Positions 25,903 to 34,419 of a stretch of 64,000 nt of DNA are shown here, piece after piece; positions within the stretch are counted from its first letter, which is position 1, and each line of letters opens with the position of its first letter. Below the pieces are notes generated by a model that searched no databases, had not been told where the DNA came from, and saw only the letters and a list, made by a program, of their open reading frames with translations. Source of the DNA: Cohaesibacter sp. Lineage in GTDB: Bacteria > Pseudomonadota > Alphaproteobacteria > Rhizobiales > Cohaesibacteraceae. The stretch covers positions 62,001 to 126,000 of the forward strand of contig JAOAQZ010000028.1 in assembly GCA_025210795.1 (NCBI GenBank), written 5' to 3'. A program made the position numbers and the translations under genes.

Positions 25903-26606
25903 TTACTCTTCACACAGTCAGTAAAGTCTATAATCAGGATCAGGCCAACGAGGTGCATGCGGTCAAGGATGTCTCCCTCTCTCTGTCGCTGGATGCCACC
26001 ACCGTGCTAAAAGGCCCCTCCGGTTCAGGCAAGACCACGCTTTTGAGCCTTGTTGGTTGCCTCTCCCGCCCCACAAGCGGGCGTATCCTGCTCAAGGATG
26101 AGGTTATTTCCGGCCTTCCTGAAAAATTCATGAGCGATGTACGGCGCAAGACCTTTGGTTTTGTCTTCCAGCGCTTTAACCTGATCCGGGGTCTGAGCGT
26201 TTTGGAAAATGTCATGGTTCCCGCATATCCCGACGGACCGGACCATGACGGCCTGACAAAGCGCGGACGCGAACTGCTCGACATGCTGGAACTTGGTCAC
26301 AAGAGCGATATGTCGGTGGAGGCTCTGTCGGGTGGTGAATCCCAGCGCGTTGCCATTGCGCGCGCGCTGATCAACGATCCCGCCATTGTGATTGCCGATG
26401 AACCCACGGCCAATCTTGATACTGCCCTCTCCGAGCAATTTCTCGATATCATCAGCCAGCTGCGCCTGCAGGGCAAAGCGGTGATCATTACCAGCCATGA
26501 CCCGCGGATCTGGCAAGCGCCGGTGGTTGATCGGGTGGTTTCCATGAAAGACGGCATGGTGATTGATGATCCGATGGAGGCCCCAAGTGCCGAGGCAATG
26601 TCATGA
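25899..26606 (+). CDS. ABC ATP-binding protein, LolD/MacB type
   Basis: A 235-residue ATPase with Walker A GPSGSGKTTLL at residues 39-49, Q-loop FVFQRFNLIRGLSVLENV, signature LSGGESQRVAIARAL, Walker B IVIADEPTANLD and the switch histidine in ITSHD. These match the LolD/MacB/FtsE class that pairs with FtsX-type permeases. It overlaps the permease before it and the membrane protein after it by four bases each, so the three form one complex or at least one translation unit. Confidence 0.93.
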   Translation: MITLHTVSKVYNQDQANEVHAVKDVSLSLSLDATTVLKGPSGSGKTTLLSLVGCLSRPTSGRILLKDEVISGLPEKFMSDVRRKTFGFVFQRFNLIRGLSVLENVMVPAYPDGPDHDGLTKRGRELLDMLELGHKSDMSVEALSGGESQRVAIARALINDPAIVIADEPTANLDTALSEQFLDIISQLRLQGKAVIITSHDPRIWQAPVVDRVVSMKDGMVIDDPMEAPSAEAMS

Positions 26607-27610
26607 TTTTTCAAAGCTCAATTCTGGCTCTGCTTCTGGCCTCCAGTCTTTCCGGTCTTATCATTGTGTGGTCTGCGTGGTTTGCCTCACGGGTGCTTCA
26701 GCATTGGCAAATCAATAGCGGCCATGCCCGCCAAATCCAGATGGAGCGCAAGACCTATCTGGTTTCAACGGCACTGACCTTTGTGATGGTGCTAGAGCTC
26801 GTCAGCCTGCTTCTGTTTGTCTATAACGCTGACAAGATGGCTGTCATGTTTGTTGGGGCCATGTGTGCGGTTGGCACCCTTAATGCCAATGAGTTTGGCT
26901 TCCCTGCTTTGCTCTTTAAGCTGGCCAGCTTCTTTGGGGCATCCGTCTGGCTCATTCTCAATCATATTGATGGAAAGGGACGGGACTATCCTCTCACCCG
27001 CTTTAAATATGGTTTTCTGATTGCTCTGGCGCCTGTCTTGCTGATCGCAGGCGTTCTGCAATTTACTTACTTTTATAATCTTGACGCCAATATCATCACC
27101 TCTTGCTGCTCGCGCCTGTTCACGCCCGAGAATTCCGGCATCGAGGCAACGCTTTCATCGCTTGACGCAAGATTGTCCTTAGGCATCCTTTTTGGGGGAT
27201 TTGGCCTGATGGTACTTATAGGCGGGCTTTCATGGATCAAATCCAGGATAAGCATGGTCTATGCGCTGTTTACGCCTTTATTCTTTACCGGCTCGATCGT
27301 CGCCATCATTTCGGTGGTGGCTCCTTACATCTATGAGCAGCCCTATCATCACTGCCCGTTTTGCATTCTGAAACCGGAATATAATTTCATTGGATATGGG
27401 TTATATCTCACGCTCTTTTTCGGCACTGCCTTTGGGTTGGCCGCAGGCTTTCTGTCCCTTCCCATCAAAGCGCTCAAAAGTGGTGATTTAACCCGCACCC
27501 TGCCCGCTGCCATACGGTCCTGCCTTGGGTTGTCGCTTGCCAGTTACAGCCTGTTTGCCCTTCTTTGCGGCTTTGCAATCTGGGCCTCGAACCTTGTGAT
27601 GTTTCATTAG
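26603..27610 (+). CDS. Polytopic membrane protein with CC and HHCPFC motifs, unknown function
   Basis: A 335-residue protein with about eight or nine membrane spans. I recognise no named family. Two polar loops carry possible metal or thiol sites: SCCSRLF (Cys168, Cys169) and YHHCPFCIL (His249, His250, Cys251, Cys254); both loops probably lie on the same face. This suits Cu(I) binding or disulfide chemistry (inference). The start overlaps the ATPase stop (ATGA). It is the last gene of the cluster, followed by a strong terminator, and may be the membrane component that receives or hands over the metal. Confidence 0.8.
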   Translation: MIFQSSILALLLASSLSGLIIVWSAWFASRVLQHWQINSGHARQIQMERKTYLVSTALTFVMVLELVSLLLFVYNADKMAVMFVGAMCAVGTLNANEFGFPALLFKLASFFGASVWLILNHIDGKGRDYPLTRFKYGFLIALAPVLLIAGVLQFTYFYNLDANIITSCCSRLFTPENSGIEATLSSLDARLSLGILFGGFGLMVLIGGLSWIKSRISMVYALFTPLFFTGSIVAIISVVAPYIYEQPYHHCPFCILKPEYNFIGYGLYLTLFFGTAFGLAAGFLSLPIKALKSGDLTRTLPAAIRSCLGLSLASYSLFALLCGFAIWASNLVMFH

Positions 27611-27640
27611 GAGCATACCGGACAGCAAGAGACAGAATAG

Positions 27641-27669
27641 AAAAGGCGAGCCAGTGGCTCGCCTTTTTT
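27641..27669. terminator. Rho-independent terminator closing the DUF2946/NosL/ABC operon
   Basis: AAAAGGCGAGCC-AGT-GGCTCGCCTTTTTT: an eight-base GC-rich stem with T6 and A4 flanks, so it can act on both strands. It separates this operon from the convergent RND genes. Confidence 0.9.
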
Positions 27670-27703
27670 GCCTTGTGACTTTTAGATCTGGGGTTCTTGC
27701 GCC

Positions 27704-30700
27704 CTACTGGGTCTCGTCCGCTTTTACCTTAAAGAACAAGGCATAAAGCGTTGGAACGACAATCAGCGTGAGCAAAGTGGCAAAGGTCAGGCCGAAGATG
27801 ATGACCACAGCCAGACTTTTAAAGAAGGGATCCCACAGGAGCGGCACAACGCCCAGAACTGTGGTGAGAACCCCGAGGCTGACGGGCCGCACGCGGCTGA
27901 CCGAAGCATCAAGAATGGCCAAAAAGCGCGGTTTGCCTTCCGCAATTTCCAGATCCGTCTGATCAATCAGCACAATCGCATTTTTAATAAGCATGCCGGT
28001 CAGGCTGAGCACGGCCAGTATGCCCATAAATTCAAGCGGCGTGCCGGTGACGATCAGCCCCCAGATCACGCCCACTCCAATCAGCGGCACTGTCAGCCAG
28101 ATAATGACCGGCTGGCGCACAGCGTTAAACAGAAGGAAGACAACAACAACCATGGCCCCAAAGCCAAGCGGCATGGTGGAGGCAAGGCCTTCATTGGCCT
28201 CGGCACTGTCGCCAAACTCGCCCTTCCATTCCAGACTATAGCCATCGGGCAGGTCAAGTGCTTCGACTTGCGGGCGCACGCGGCCAAACAATTCGCTGGA
28301 ATTGACACCGGGTGCCGGATCGGCCTGCGCCTTGATGGTCACGGCCCTATCCTGACGCAGGATGCGGGCATTTTCAAAGCTGGTTTCAAAGCGTTCCACC
28401 ACCTGCATGATCGGGATATAGCTACCGGATGCTGAATTGAAAATCTGGATGTCTTTCAGATCTTCAGCGCCCTTCCGATCCTCTTCATTGGGGCGGAAGA
28501 TAATTTGCTTCAGCTCATCCCCATCGCGATAGATGCCAATGGCCGTGCCATCAAAATGTCCGGCAATGGCTTTGGTGATATCCCCTTGGGTGAGGCCAAG
28601 ACGGCGCATATTCTCTTCGCGAATGCGCGGTTTGATGACCTTGACCATTTCGCGCCAGTCATCCTTGATAGCCACCGCGCCTTCCTTGGCATAGATGACT
28701 TTTATCTTCTCGGCCAGTTGCCGCAGGACGGTCGGATCCTGTCCCACAAACTTGGCTTCAATCAGGCTGCCCCCACCAGGGCCGAGCTTGAATTTCCAAA
28801 CCTTGGTATAGGCTTGGGGGAAATTGTCCTCGATATATTGGCGGGTACTGACAAGCAGATCATCAATGACTTCGTAGCCTTTCACGTCAACAAGGATCTG
28901 ACCATAGGCAGAATTATCATCCCCCCCGTCATAGATCAGCATAAAGCGCGGATGGCCGCCGCCAACCATGCGGTTGGTGCCGGTTACTGGCTCCTGCTCT
29001 TTGACATAAGCGTCGATTTCGGCCAGATCAGCTGCAACCGTCTGAATATCAGAGCCTTCCGGCAAGAAATAATCGATCACAAACTGGGCTCTGGTTGAGG
29101 ACGGGAAGAAGCCCTGCTTCATATAAGGCGTTGCGGCAATAGAGAGTGCAAATAGGCCGAAGGCCAGCACAATCGTGGCAAAGCGGTGATGCATGGCGAG
29201 ATTGAGGAGCTTGCGATAGGAGGTCAGGAATAAGCCTTCCTTCTCTTCGCTCTCCTCTTCCTCACTGCCTTTTGCCTGCTCACCCTGAAGCATGATTGTG
29301 CAGTAATATGGGGTCAACCAGATGGCCACCAGCCAGCTGAACATCAGCGAGATGGCAATGGTCCAAAAGAGTGAGCCTGCATATTCCCCTGTATTGTCGG
29401 GCGAGAAGCCAATGGGCGAGAAAGCCAGAAAGCCAACAATCGTGCCGCCCAGAAGCGGCCATTTGGTCTGATTGACCACTGTGATTGCCGCTTTGGCCGG
29501 GCTTTCGCCCTTATGGATACGCACAAGCGTTCCTTCGACCACCACAATAGCATTGTCGACCAGCATGCCCAGTGCAATGATCAAAGCCCCAAGGGAAATG
29601 CGCTGCATATCAAGCCCGTAAAGCTGCATGCCAAGAAGCGTGCCTGCAACCGTTACCAGCAAGATGCCGCCCATAAGCAAGCCGGAGCGAATACCCATGA
29701 ATAAAAGCAAGGTGCCCACGACAATGCCCAGCGCCATCAGCACATTGAGGACGAAATCATCAACAGAAGTGCGCACGCTTTCGCTCTGTTCCGAGATTGG
29801 CAAAATGTCAATGCCCAAAGGGCGCTGGCTTTCAAGCTCGTCAATGCGCTTGCGCACCGCGTCGCCCATTTCCACCACATTGCCGCCAATCCTGTTGGAA
29901 ATAGCAAGGCCAATGGCGGGTTTGCCATCGCGATAAAGGCGTTTGCCGGACGGGTCTTTTACCCCCAGAGTTACCGCCGCTATATCTTTGAGGCGATAGG
30001 AGCGGCCTCCTTTGGGGTCGGAGATAACCAGATCTTCCAAAGACTTGATGGATTTGACCGCAGCATCGGGGCGGAAATCCACCCGCAAGCTGCCAGCTTT
30101 TACACTCCCCGCAGAAACCACAAGATTCTGCCCCTCGATCAATTGGGCAATCTGGCCAGAGGACATGCCCAGCTGAATAAGGCGTGAGGGTTGATAAGTG
30201 ATATAGATGACCTCTTGCGGCACCCCGACAAGAATAACCTTCGAGACACCATCAACCAGCACCAGCTCGCGCTGCAAGGTCTTGAGATAGGCATGAACCT
30301 CGCTGAGGGAATAGCCATCTCCTGTAACCGCATAATATTGCGCATAGACATCGCCAAAATCATCATAAACCTGAGGCGTGCCTGCATTGGGGGGAAGCTT
30401 GGATCGCGTATCGGAAATTTTGGCCCGCAATTGGGTGAATTTCTGATTGAGGATATCGCGCGTTTTGGCGGCTGCGATGGTGAATTCTACCGTCACACGC
30501 GACAAGCCAGCTGATGAGGTGGATTTCACCTCTTTAACGCCCGAAAGCTGCTGAATGGCCGTCTCGATAACGTCGGTGACTTCTTCAGAGACTTCCTGCG
30601 CACTCGCACCCGAATAAGGCGTTACGATCTGAGCCGAGCGGATGATGAATTCAGGGTCTTCAAAGCGCGGCAAACTTGTATAGGCATTATAGCCAAGGAT

Positions 30701-30766
30701 GAGAATAAGGATGGTGAGCAAAGCGCTGACCAGCCTTTTTTCAATGGCAAATTTTGCAAGATCCAT
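27704..30766 (-). CDS. RND efflux pump inner-membrane protein
   Basis: A 1020-residue AcrB/HAE-type transporter. It has the N-terminal transmembrane helix, two large periplasmic loops, the LGMLVDNAIVVVEGT motif of TM4 with its proton-relay aspartate, and a matching LTGMLIKNAIVLIDQ segment in the second half. Proton-driven export of hydrophobic compounds is the family role; the substrate is unknown. It follows its adaptor gene by four bases. No TolC-like outer-membrane gene is in the window, so it must use one encoded elsewhere. Confidence 0.95.
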   Translation of the reverse strand: MDLAKFAIEKRLVSALLTILILILGYNAYTSLPRFEDPEFIIRSAQIVTPYSGASAQEVSEEVTDVIETAIQQLSGVKEVKSTSSAGLSRVTVEFTIAAAKTRDILNQKFTQLRAKISDTRSKLPPNAGTPQVYDDFGDVYAQYYAVTGDGYSLSEVHAYLKTLQRELVLVDGVSKVILVGVPQEVIYITYQPSRLIQLGMSSGQIAQLIEGQNLVVSAGSVKAGSLRVDFRPDAAVKSIKSLEDLVISDPKGGRSYRLKDIAAVTLGVKDPSGKRLYRDGKPAIGLAISNRIGGNVVEMGDAVRKRIDELESQRPLGIDILPISEQSESVRTSVDDFVLNVLMALGIVVGTLLLFMGIRSGLLMGGILLVTVAGTLLGMQLYGLDMQRISLGALIIALGMLVDNAIVVVEGTLVRIHKGESPAKAAITVVNQTKWPLLGGTIVGFLAFSPIGFSPDNTGEYAGSLFWTIAISLMFSWLVAIWLTPYYCTIMLQGEQAKGSEEEESEEKEGLFLTSYRKLLNLAMHHRFATIVLAFGLFALSIAATPYMKQGFFPSSTRAQFVIDYFLPEGSDIQTVAADLAEIDAYVKEQEPVTGTNRMVGGGHPRFMLIYDGGDDNSAYGQILVDVKGYEVIDDLLVSTRQYIEDNFPQAYTKVWKFKLGPGGGSLIEAKFVGQDPTVLRQLAEKIKVIYAKEGAVAIKDDWREMVKVIKPRIREENMRRLGLTQGDITKAIAGHFDGTAIGIYRDGDELKQIIFRPNEEDRKGAEDLKDIQIFNSASGSYIPIMQVVERFETSFENARILRQDRAVTIKAQADPAPGVNSSELFGRVRPQVEALDLPDGYSLEWKGEFGDSAEANEGLASTMPLGFGAMVVVVFLLFNAVRQPVIIWLTVPLIGVGVIWGLIVTGTPLEFMGILAVLSLTGMLIKNAIVLIDQTDLEIAEGKPRFLAILDASVSRVRPVSLGVLTTVLGVVPLLWDPFFKSLAVVIIFGLTFATLLTLIVVPTLYALFFKVKADETQ

Positions 30767-30770
30767 GAGA

Positions 30771-32060
30771 TTACTCTCCGATCACTGCGGTGGGCTTGAC
30801 CTGCATACCGTCTTGCAGCGAGGAAATGCCGGCACTGGCAATCACATCGCCAGCTTTCAGCCCCTGTTTGATCGCGACCTGTCCGCCCGTGACCTCACCT
30901 GTGGTAACAGGCACCTTGCTTACCTTGTTATCGCTGCTAACCTGCCAAACAAAGCTTGCTCCATCGGGCTCGGCGGCCAAAGCTGTGAGCGGAATAGAGA
31001 GGCTCTTCTCCCCTTCCAGATCTTCAACAACCCAGATGCGTCCGGTCATACCGGGCAGAATGGTGACATCTTTAGGCGGGACGATCGAGACGCGCGCGCG
31101 GAAGGTTTGGGTTGCCGCATCCGCTTGGGTTGAGAAATCAACCAGCTCGACATCAAAGCGGCGATCAGGCAAGGCATCCAGAGTTGCTTTTACCTGTGGC
31201 TTTTTCTCATCGGAAAAGCGGGTAACATCTGTTGCCGGAATATCGATCACCAGATCAAGACGATCCAGTTTTTGCAGCACAGCCACCAGTTCTTTTGCCT
31301 GAATATTGACAAAATTATCCACCTGCCGCTTGGCAATCACCCCGGAGAATGGCGCCCGCAACGTCGCATCAGTGAGGTCATTCTGAGCGGCCTGCACTTG
31401 CGCTTCCAGTCCTTTGATGGCCGCTTTCTGAGCGTCCACCTCTTCGGGGCGGGAGCCTGCCTGCCCTTTGATCAATTCCTGTTTGCGGCTTTCAAGATCG
31501 GCATCAGCCACTTTCAGGCTGGTTTTGTCCTTATCAAGCTGTGCCTTGGTGATCACGCCCTTTTTGAACAAGGTTTCAGAGCGTTCAAGCTGCTGCCGGG
31601 CGGCATCTTGCTGGGCTTGCGAGGCTGCAACAGAGGCTTTGAGCGCTGCCACATCTTCAGCCCGCGCCCCTTGGGTCATAGCTGCCAGGTTGGCCTTGGC
31701 CTGATCAAGCTGGCTTTGTAGCTGAGCGGCTTTATTTTCCAGATCCCGCATATCGAGCTTGGCAATAACGTCACCCTTGGCCACGCGCTGGGCGGCCCTG
31801 ATGGGGAGTTCAACAATCTGGCCAGAGACCCGGAAGGATAAATCCACCTGCTGGACCGGCAATACGGTTGCAGGATAATTACGCCTTAATTCCGCATCCT
31901 GTTCGGAGACTTCATAAACTTTGACCGGCCGCAAAATCGGCCCTTTGACCTCATTGCCTTGGTCGGCCTCTTCGCAGGCAACAAGCAGGCCTGATAAAGC
32001 AAATAGACCAGCAAAAATATTAAGTTTAGACGTAAAGAAAGACGAGGAATATGAATGCAT
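30771..32060 (-). CDS. RND periplasmic adaptor (membrane fusion) lipoprotein
   Basis: About 429 residues with a lipoprotein signal (LSGLLVAC, Cys29). Lipoyl-like halves flank a long coiled-coil hairpin (about residues 90-200, rich in Ala, Gln and Lys), followed by beta-barrel and membrane-proximal domains (GVIAKRQVDNFVNIQAKELV, ILPGMTGRIWV). The start at 32060 places the signal peptide properly; starts at 32066 and 32123 are in frame. It links the RND pump with an outer-membrane channel. The 294-base gap upstream to the CoA-transferase gene holds its promoter, but I see no recognisable regulator site or divergent regulator gene. Confidence 0.93.
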   Translation of the reverse strand: MHSYSSSFFTSKLNIFAGLFALSGLLVACEEADQGNEVKGPILRPVKVYEVSEQDAELRRNYPATVLPVQQVDLSFRVSGQIVELPIRAAQRVAKGDVIAKLDMRDLENKAAQLQSQLDQAKANLAAMTQGARAEDVAALKASVAASQAQQDAARQQLERSETLFKKGVITKAQLDKDKTSLKVADADLESRKQELIKGQAGSRPEEVDAQKAAIKGLEAQVQAAQNDLTDATLRAPFSGVIAKRQVDNFVNIQAKELVAVLQKLDRLDLVIDIPATDVTRFSDEKKPQVKATLDALPDRRFDVELVDFSTQADAATQTFRARVSIVPPKDVTILPGMTGRIWVVEDLEGEKSLSIPLTALAAEPDGASFVWQVSSDNKVSKVPVTTGEVTGGQVAIKQGLKAGDVIASAGISSLQDGMQVKPTAVIGE

Positions 32061-32354
32061 AAGCATGACCTGATTGCATGGGGTGCATGCGCCTTGCACA
32101 ATCCCCCCTATGAGTTCGAACAATTGGGAGAGCGGCTTGCGCCCAACATGCCCACCCTATACGAAAGGCTTACACCAAAGTTTAGTGACTTTTTGTCGGC
32201 AAACAAGAAATAATTCGCCCCTTATCCCCTTGCCAATCAATCTCTTGCTCGGCATCGCCGAAGAAAATGCAAGGAAGATTTGCCAGCTAAGATGAGCCTG
32301 AGCGTGGCTAGAATATAAAAGACGACATTGTAAAGGTCGGTTGTTTGGCGTGAT

Positions 32355-33509
32355 TTATTCGCCAAACTCCTTGCGGACAGTGCCTGTATGAGCGCCAAGG
32401 GGCGGGATCTTTTTATAATCCAGTCGCTCTCGCCCGGGGGGCAAAGGCAGTTCAAAGCTCTCGCCATTTGGCAGCACGGATGTGGCCTTTTTCAAGGCCG
32501 GATGGGATGGCAAATCTTCCAGCTTCGAGACGCGGGACCATGCAATTTTATGCTCCATCAACCGCTCGATTGCTTCGTCGCATCGCCAGCTCATAAAAAT
32601 GGGGTTGATTTCCTTATCCAGCTCCAACCGGTTTTCACTGCGTGCCGGATTGGTTTTGAATAGAGGATTGTCCGGCAGGTCGGGCCGCTCCAACACACCC
32701 TCACACAGGCGCAGCCATTCGGCATGATTTTGGATGGCGATCACCAGATCCCCATCCTTGCAGGCAATCTTTGTATAGGGGTAAATCACCGCGTGAGAAA
32801 GACCATTGCGTGTGGTCTCGTGGCCCAGATAATCCTGATACAGCAGCGGCACAGACATCCAGTCTGCCATACAGTCGAACATAGGCACTTTGATATGTTT
32901 GCCCTTGCCGCTAATGCCGCGCCCGATCAGGGCTTCCAGCACCAGAGCATGGGCCACCATGCCGGTGCCGATATCGGCAATGGAGACCCCAACCTTGACG
33001 GCGTCTTGAGGCGTTCCGGTCACGGTGCAGATGCCGCTTTCGGCCTGTACCAACATGTCGTAGGCTCGCATGTCTCGATAATCGCTATCTTGGCGATATC
33101 CGTAAATGTCCACGATGATGAGGCGCGGATAGCGCGCCAGCAAGGTTGGTCCATCAAGCCCAAGACGCGCTGCTGCACCGGGGGCAAAATTCTGGATAAA
33201 GACGTCAGCCTTCTCCAGCATCTTATGCAAAAGCGCCATATCCGGCTCTGTCTTGATATCAAGAACCGCGCTTTCCTTACCCCGATTAAGCCATGCAAAA
33301 TAGGCACTTGTCCCCTTCACCGCTTCGTCATAGCGGCGAGCCGGATCCCCTTCCTTGCGTTCAATTTTGATGACCCGCGCTCCTGCATCTGCGAGCTTGA
33401 CCGAGCAAGTGGGCGCTGCCACGGCTTGCTCCAGCGAGATCACGAGCAATCCCTCAAGGGGCTGGTCATGCATGGGGGCGGCATCGGGCGAAGAATGAGG
33501 GGCGGTCAT
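32355..33509 (-). CDS. CaiB/BaiF (class III) CoA-transferase
   Basis: A 384-residue enzyme that moves CoA between carboxylic acids. Motifs: LEGLLVISLEQAVAAPTCS near the N-terminus, ADAGARVIKIERKEGDPARR, WLNRGKESAVLDIK, ADVFIQNFAPGAAARLGL, and RAYDMLVQAESG with the catalytic aspartate. AAGGTAA precedes the ATG. The acids involved cannot be read from the sequence, and the neighbours (an RND pump and rlmE) do not help. Relatives include formyl-CoA, succinyl-CoA and mesaconyl-CoA transferases. Confidence 0.93.
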   Translation of the reverse strand: MTAPHSSPDAAPMHDQPLEGLLVISLEQAVAAPTCSVKLADAGARVIKIERKEGDPARRYDEAVKGTSAYFAWLNRGKESAVLDIKTEPDMALLHKMLEKADVFIQNFAPGAAARLGLDGPTLLARYPRLIIVDIYGYRQDSDYRDMRAYDMLVQAESGICTVTGTPQDAVKVGVSIADIGTGMVAHALVLEALIGRGISGKGKHIKVPMFDCMADWMSVPLLYQDYLGHETTRNGLSHAVIYPYTKIACKDGDLVIAIQNHAEWLRLCEGVLERPDLPDNPLFKTNPARSENRLELDKEINPIFMSWRCDEAIERLMEHKIAWSRVSKLEDLPSHPALKKATSVLPNGESFELPLPPGRERLDYKKIPPLGAHTGTVRKEFGE

Positions 33510-33663
33510 GATTTACCTTATGGGCAAGATAGGAGAAGATCCAGAACGAGATAAGAATTCGGGATTTAAAGCAGACAGAGGCGCGTGGCCCATCATGAGG
33601 CCCACGCAATAGATGCAGGATTTGATAGCCGAAAATATGCCATCTTGTAAGGCACAAAAAAGT

Positions 33664-34401
33664 CTATTCTTCATCCTCTTGTATGTCATCAGAGCGACCC
33701 CTGAAGCCCTTGGCATAGACATACATTTCAGGGCTTTCCTTGCGGCTTGCGGGCGGTTTGATATGGGCGACCGTCTCATAATCGCGCTTCAGCTCAGCCA
33801 GCATGCCATGCTCGGTTCCGCCCTTGAAAACCTTGGAGAGGAACACACCGCCGGGTTTGAGATTTTCCTTGGCAAATTGTGCTGCGACCTCAAACAGATG
33901 AACTGTGCGCAAATGGTCTGTTTGCTTATGGCCGGTTGTAGGCGCTGCCATGTCAGAAAGCACCACATCGGGCAGATGACCACCCAGAGCATCCATCAGG
34001 GCCTGAGGGGCATCATCATCGAGAAAATCCTTGAGCAGCACATGCACTCCTGCAATCGGATCCATACCCAGATAGTCAATCCCCACCACAAGGGGTTTGT
34101 CACTGTTGGACTGGACACGGCGTGCAGCGATATCGCACCAGCCACCGGGCGCACAGCCCAGATCGACCACGCGCATGCCCGGCTTCAAAAACCCGAACCG
34201 ATCATCCATTTCGATCAGTTTGAAGGTTGAACGGGAGCGGAAGCCTTCTTTTTTGGCGCGCTGCACGTAAGGGTCATTGAGCTGGCGTTGTAGCCAGCGG
34301 GTTGATGAACTTCTGCGGCCGCGTGCGGTTTTGACCCGCACTCGCTCGACGCGGTGCCCTTGAGAGCTGCGGCCTTCACCGCCACCTTTTCCTTTTGCCA
34401 T
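33664..34401 (-). CDS. rlmE: 23S rRNA (uridine-2552-2'-O)-methyltransferase RlmE
   Basis: A 245-residue FtsJ/RrmJ-family enzyme that methylates the 2'-O of U2552 in 23S rRNA, needed for large-subunit maturation. Motifs: [20 protein letters not shown] with the catalytic lysine, [20 protein letters not shown] (SAM-binding), [18 protein letters not shown] with the catalytic aspartate, and [10 protein letters not shown]. The N-terminal ~35 residues are Gly/Arg/Ser-rich, as is usual in alphaproteobacteria. It lies 18 bases after the Ppx/GppA gene, an order common in this class. Confidence 0.96.
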   Translation of the reverse strand: MAKGKGGGEGRSSQGHRVERVRVKTARGRRSSSTRWLQRQLNDPYVQRAKKEGFRSRSTFKLIEMDDRFGFLKPGMRVVDLGCAPGGWCDIAARRVQSNSDKPLVVGIDYLGMDPIAGVHVLLKDFLDDDAPQALMDALGGHLPDVVLSDMAAPTTGHKQTDHLRTVHLFEVAAQFAKENLKPGGVFLSKVFKGGTEHGMLAELKRDYETVAHIKPPASRKESPEMYVYAKGFRGRSDDIQEDEE

Positions 34402-34419
34402 CTCTCACATTCTCCCCGA

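Noticed and set aside
27704..30766. Heavy-metal (CusA/CzcA) identity for the RND pump, given the copper genes next door
   Set aside because: The size, TM4 motif and N-terminus fit the hydrophobe-exporting class; the pump is on the opposite strand behind a terminator, so proximity is not evidence.
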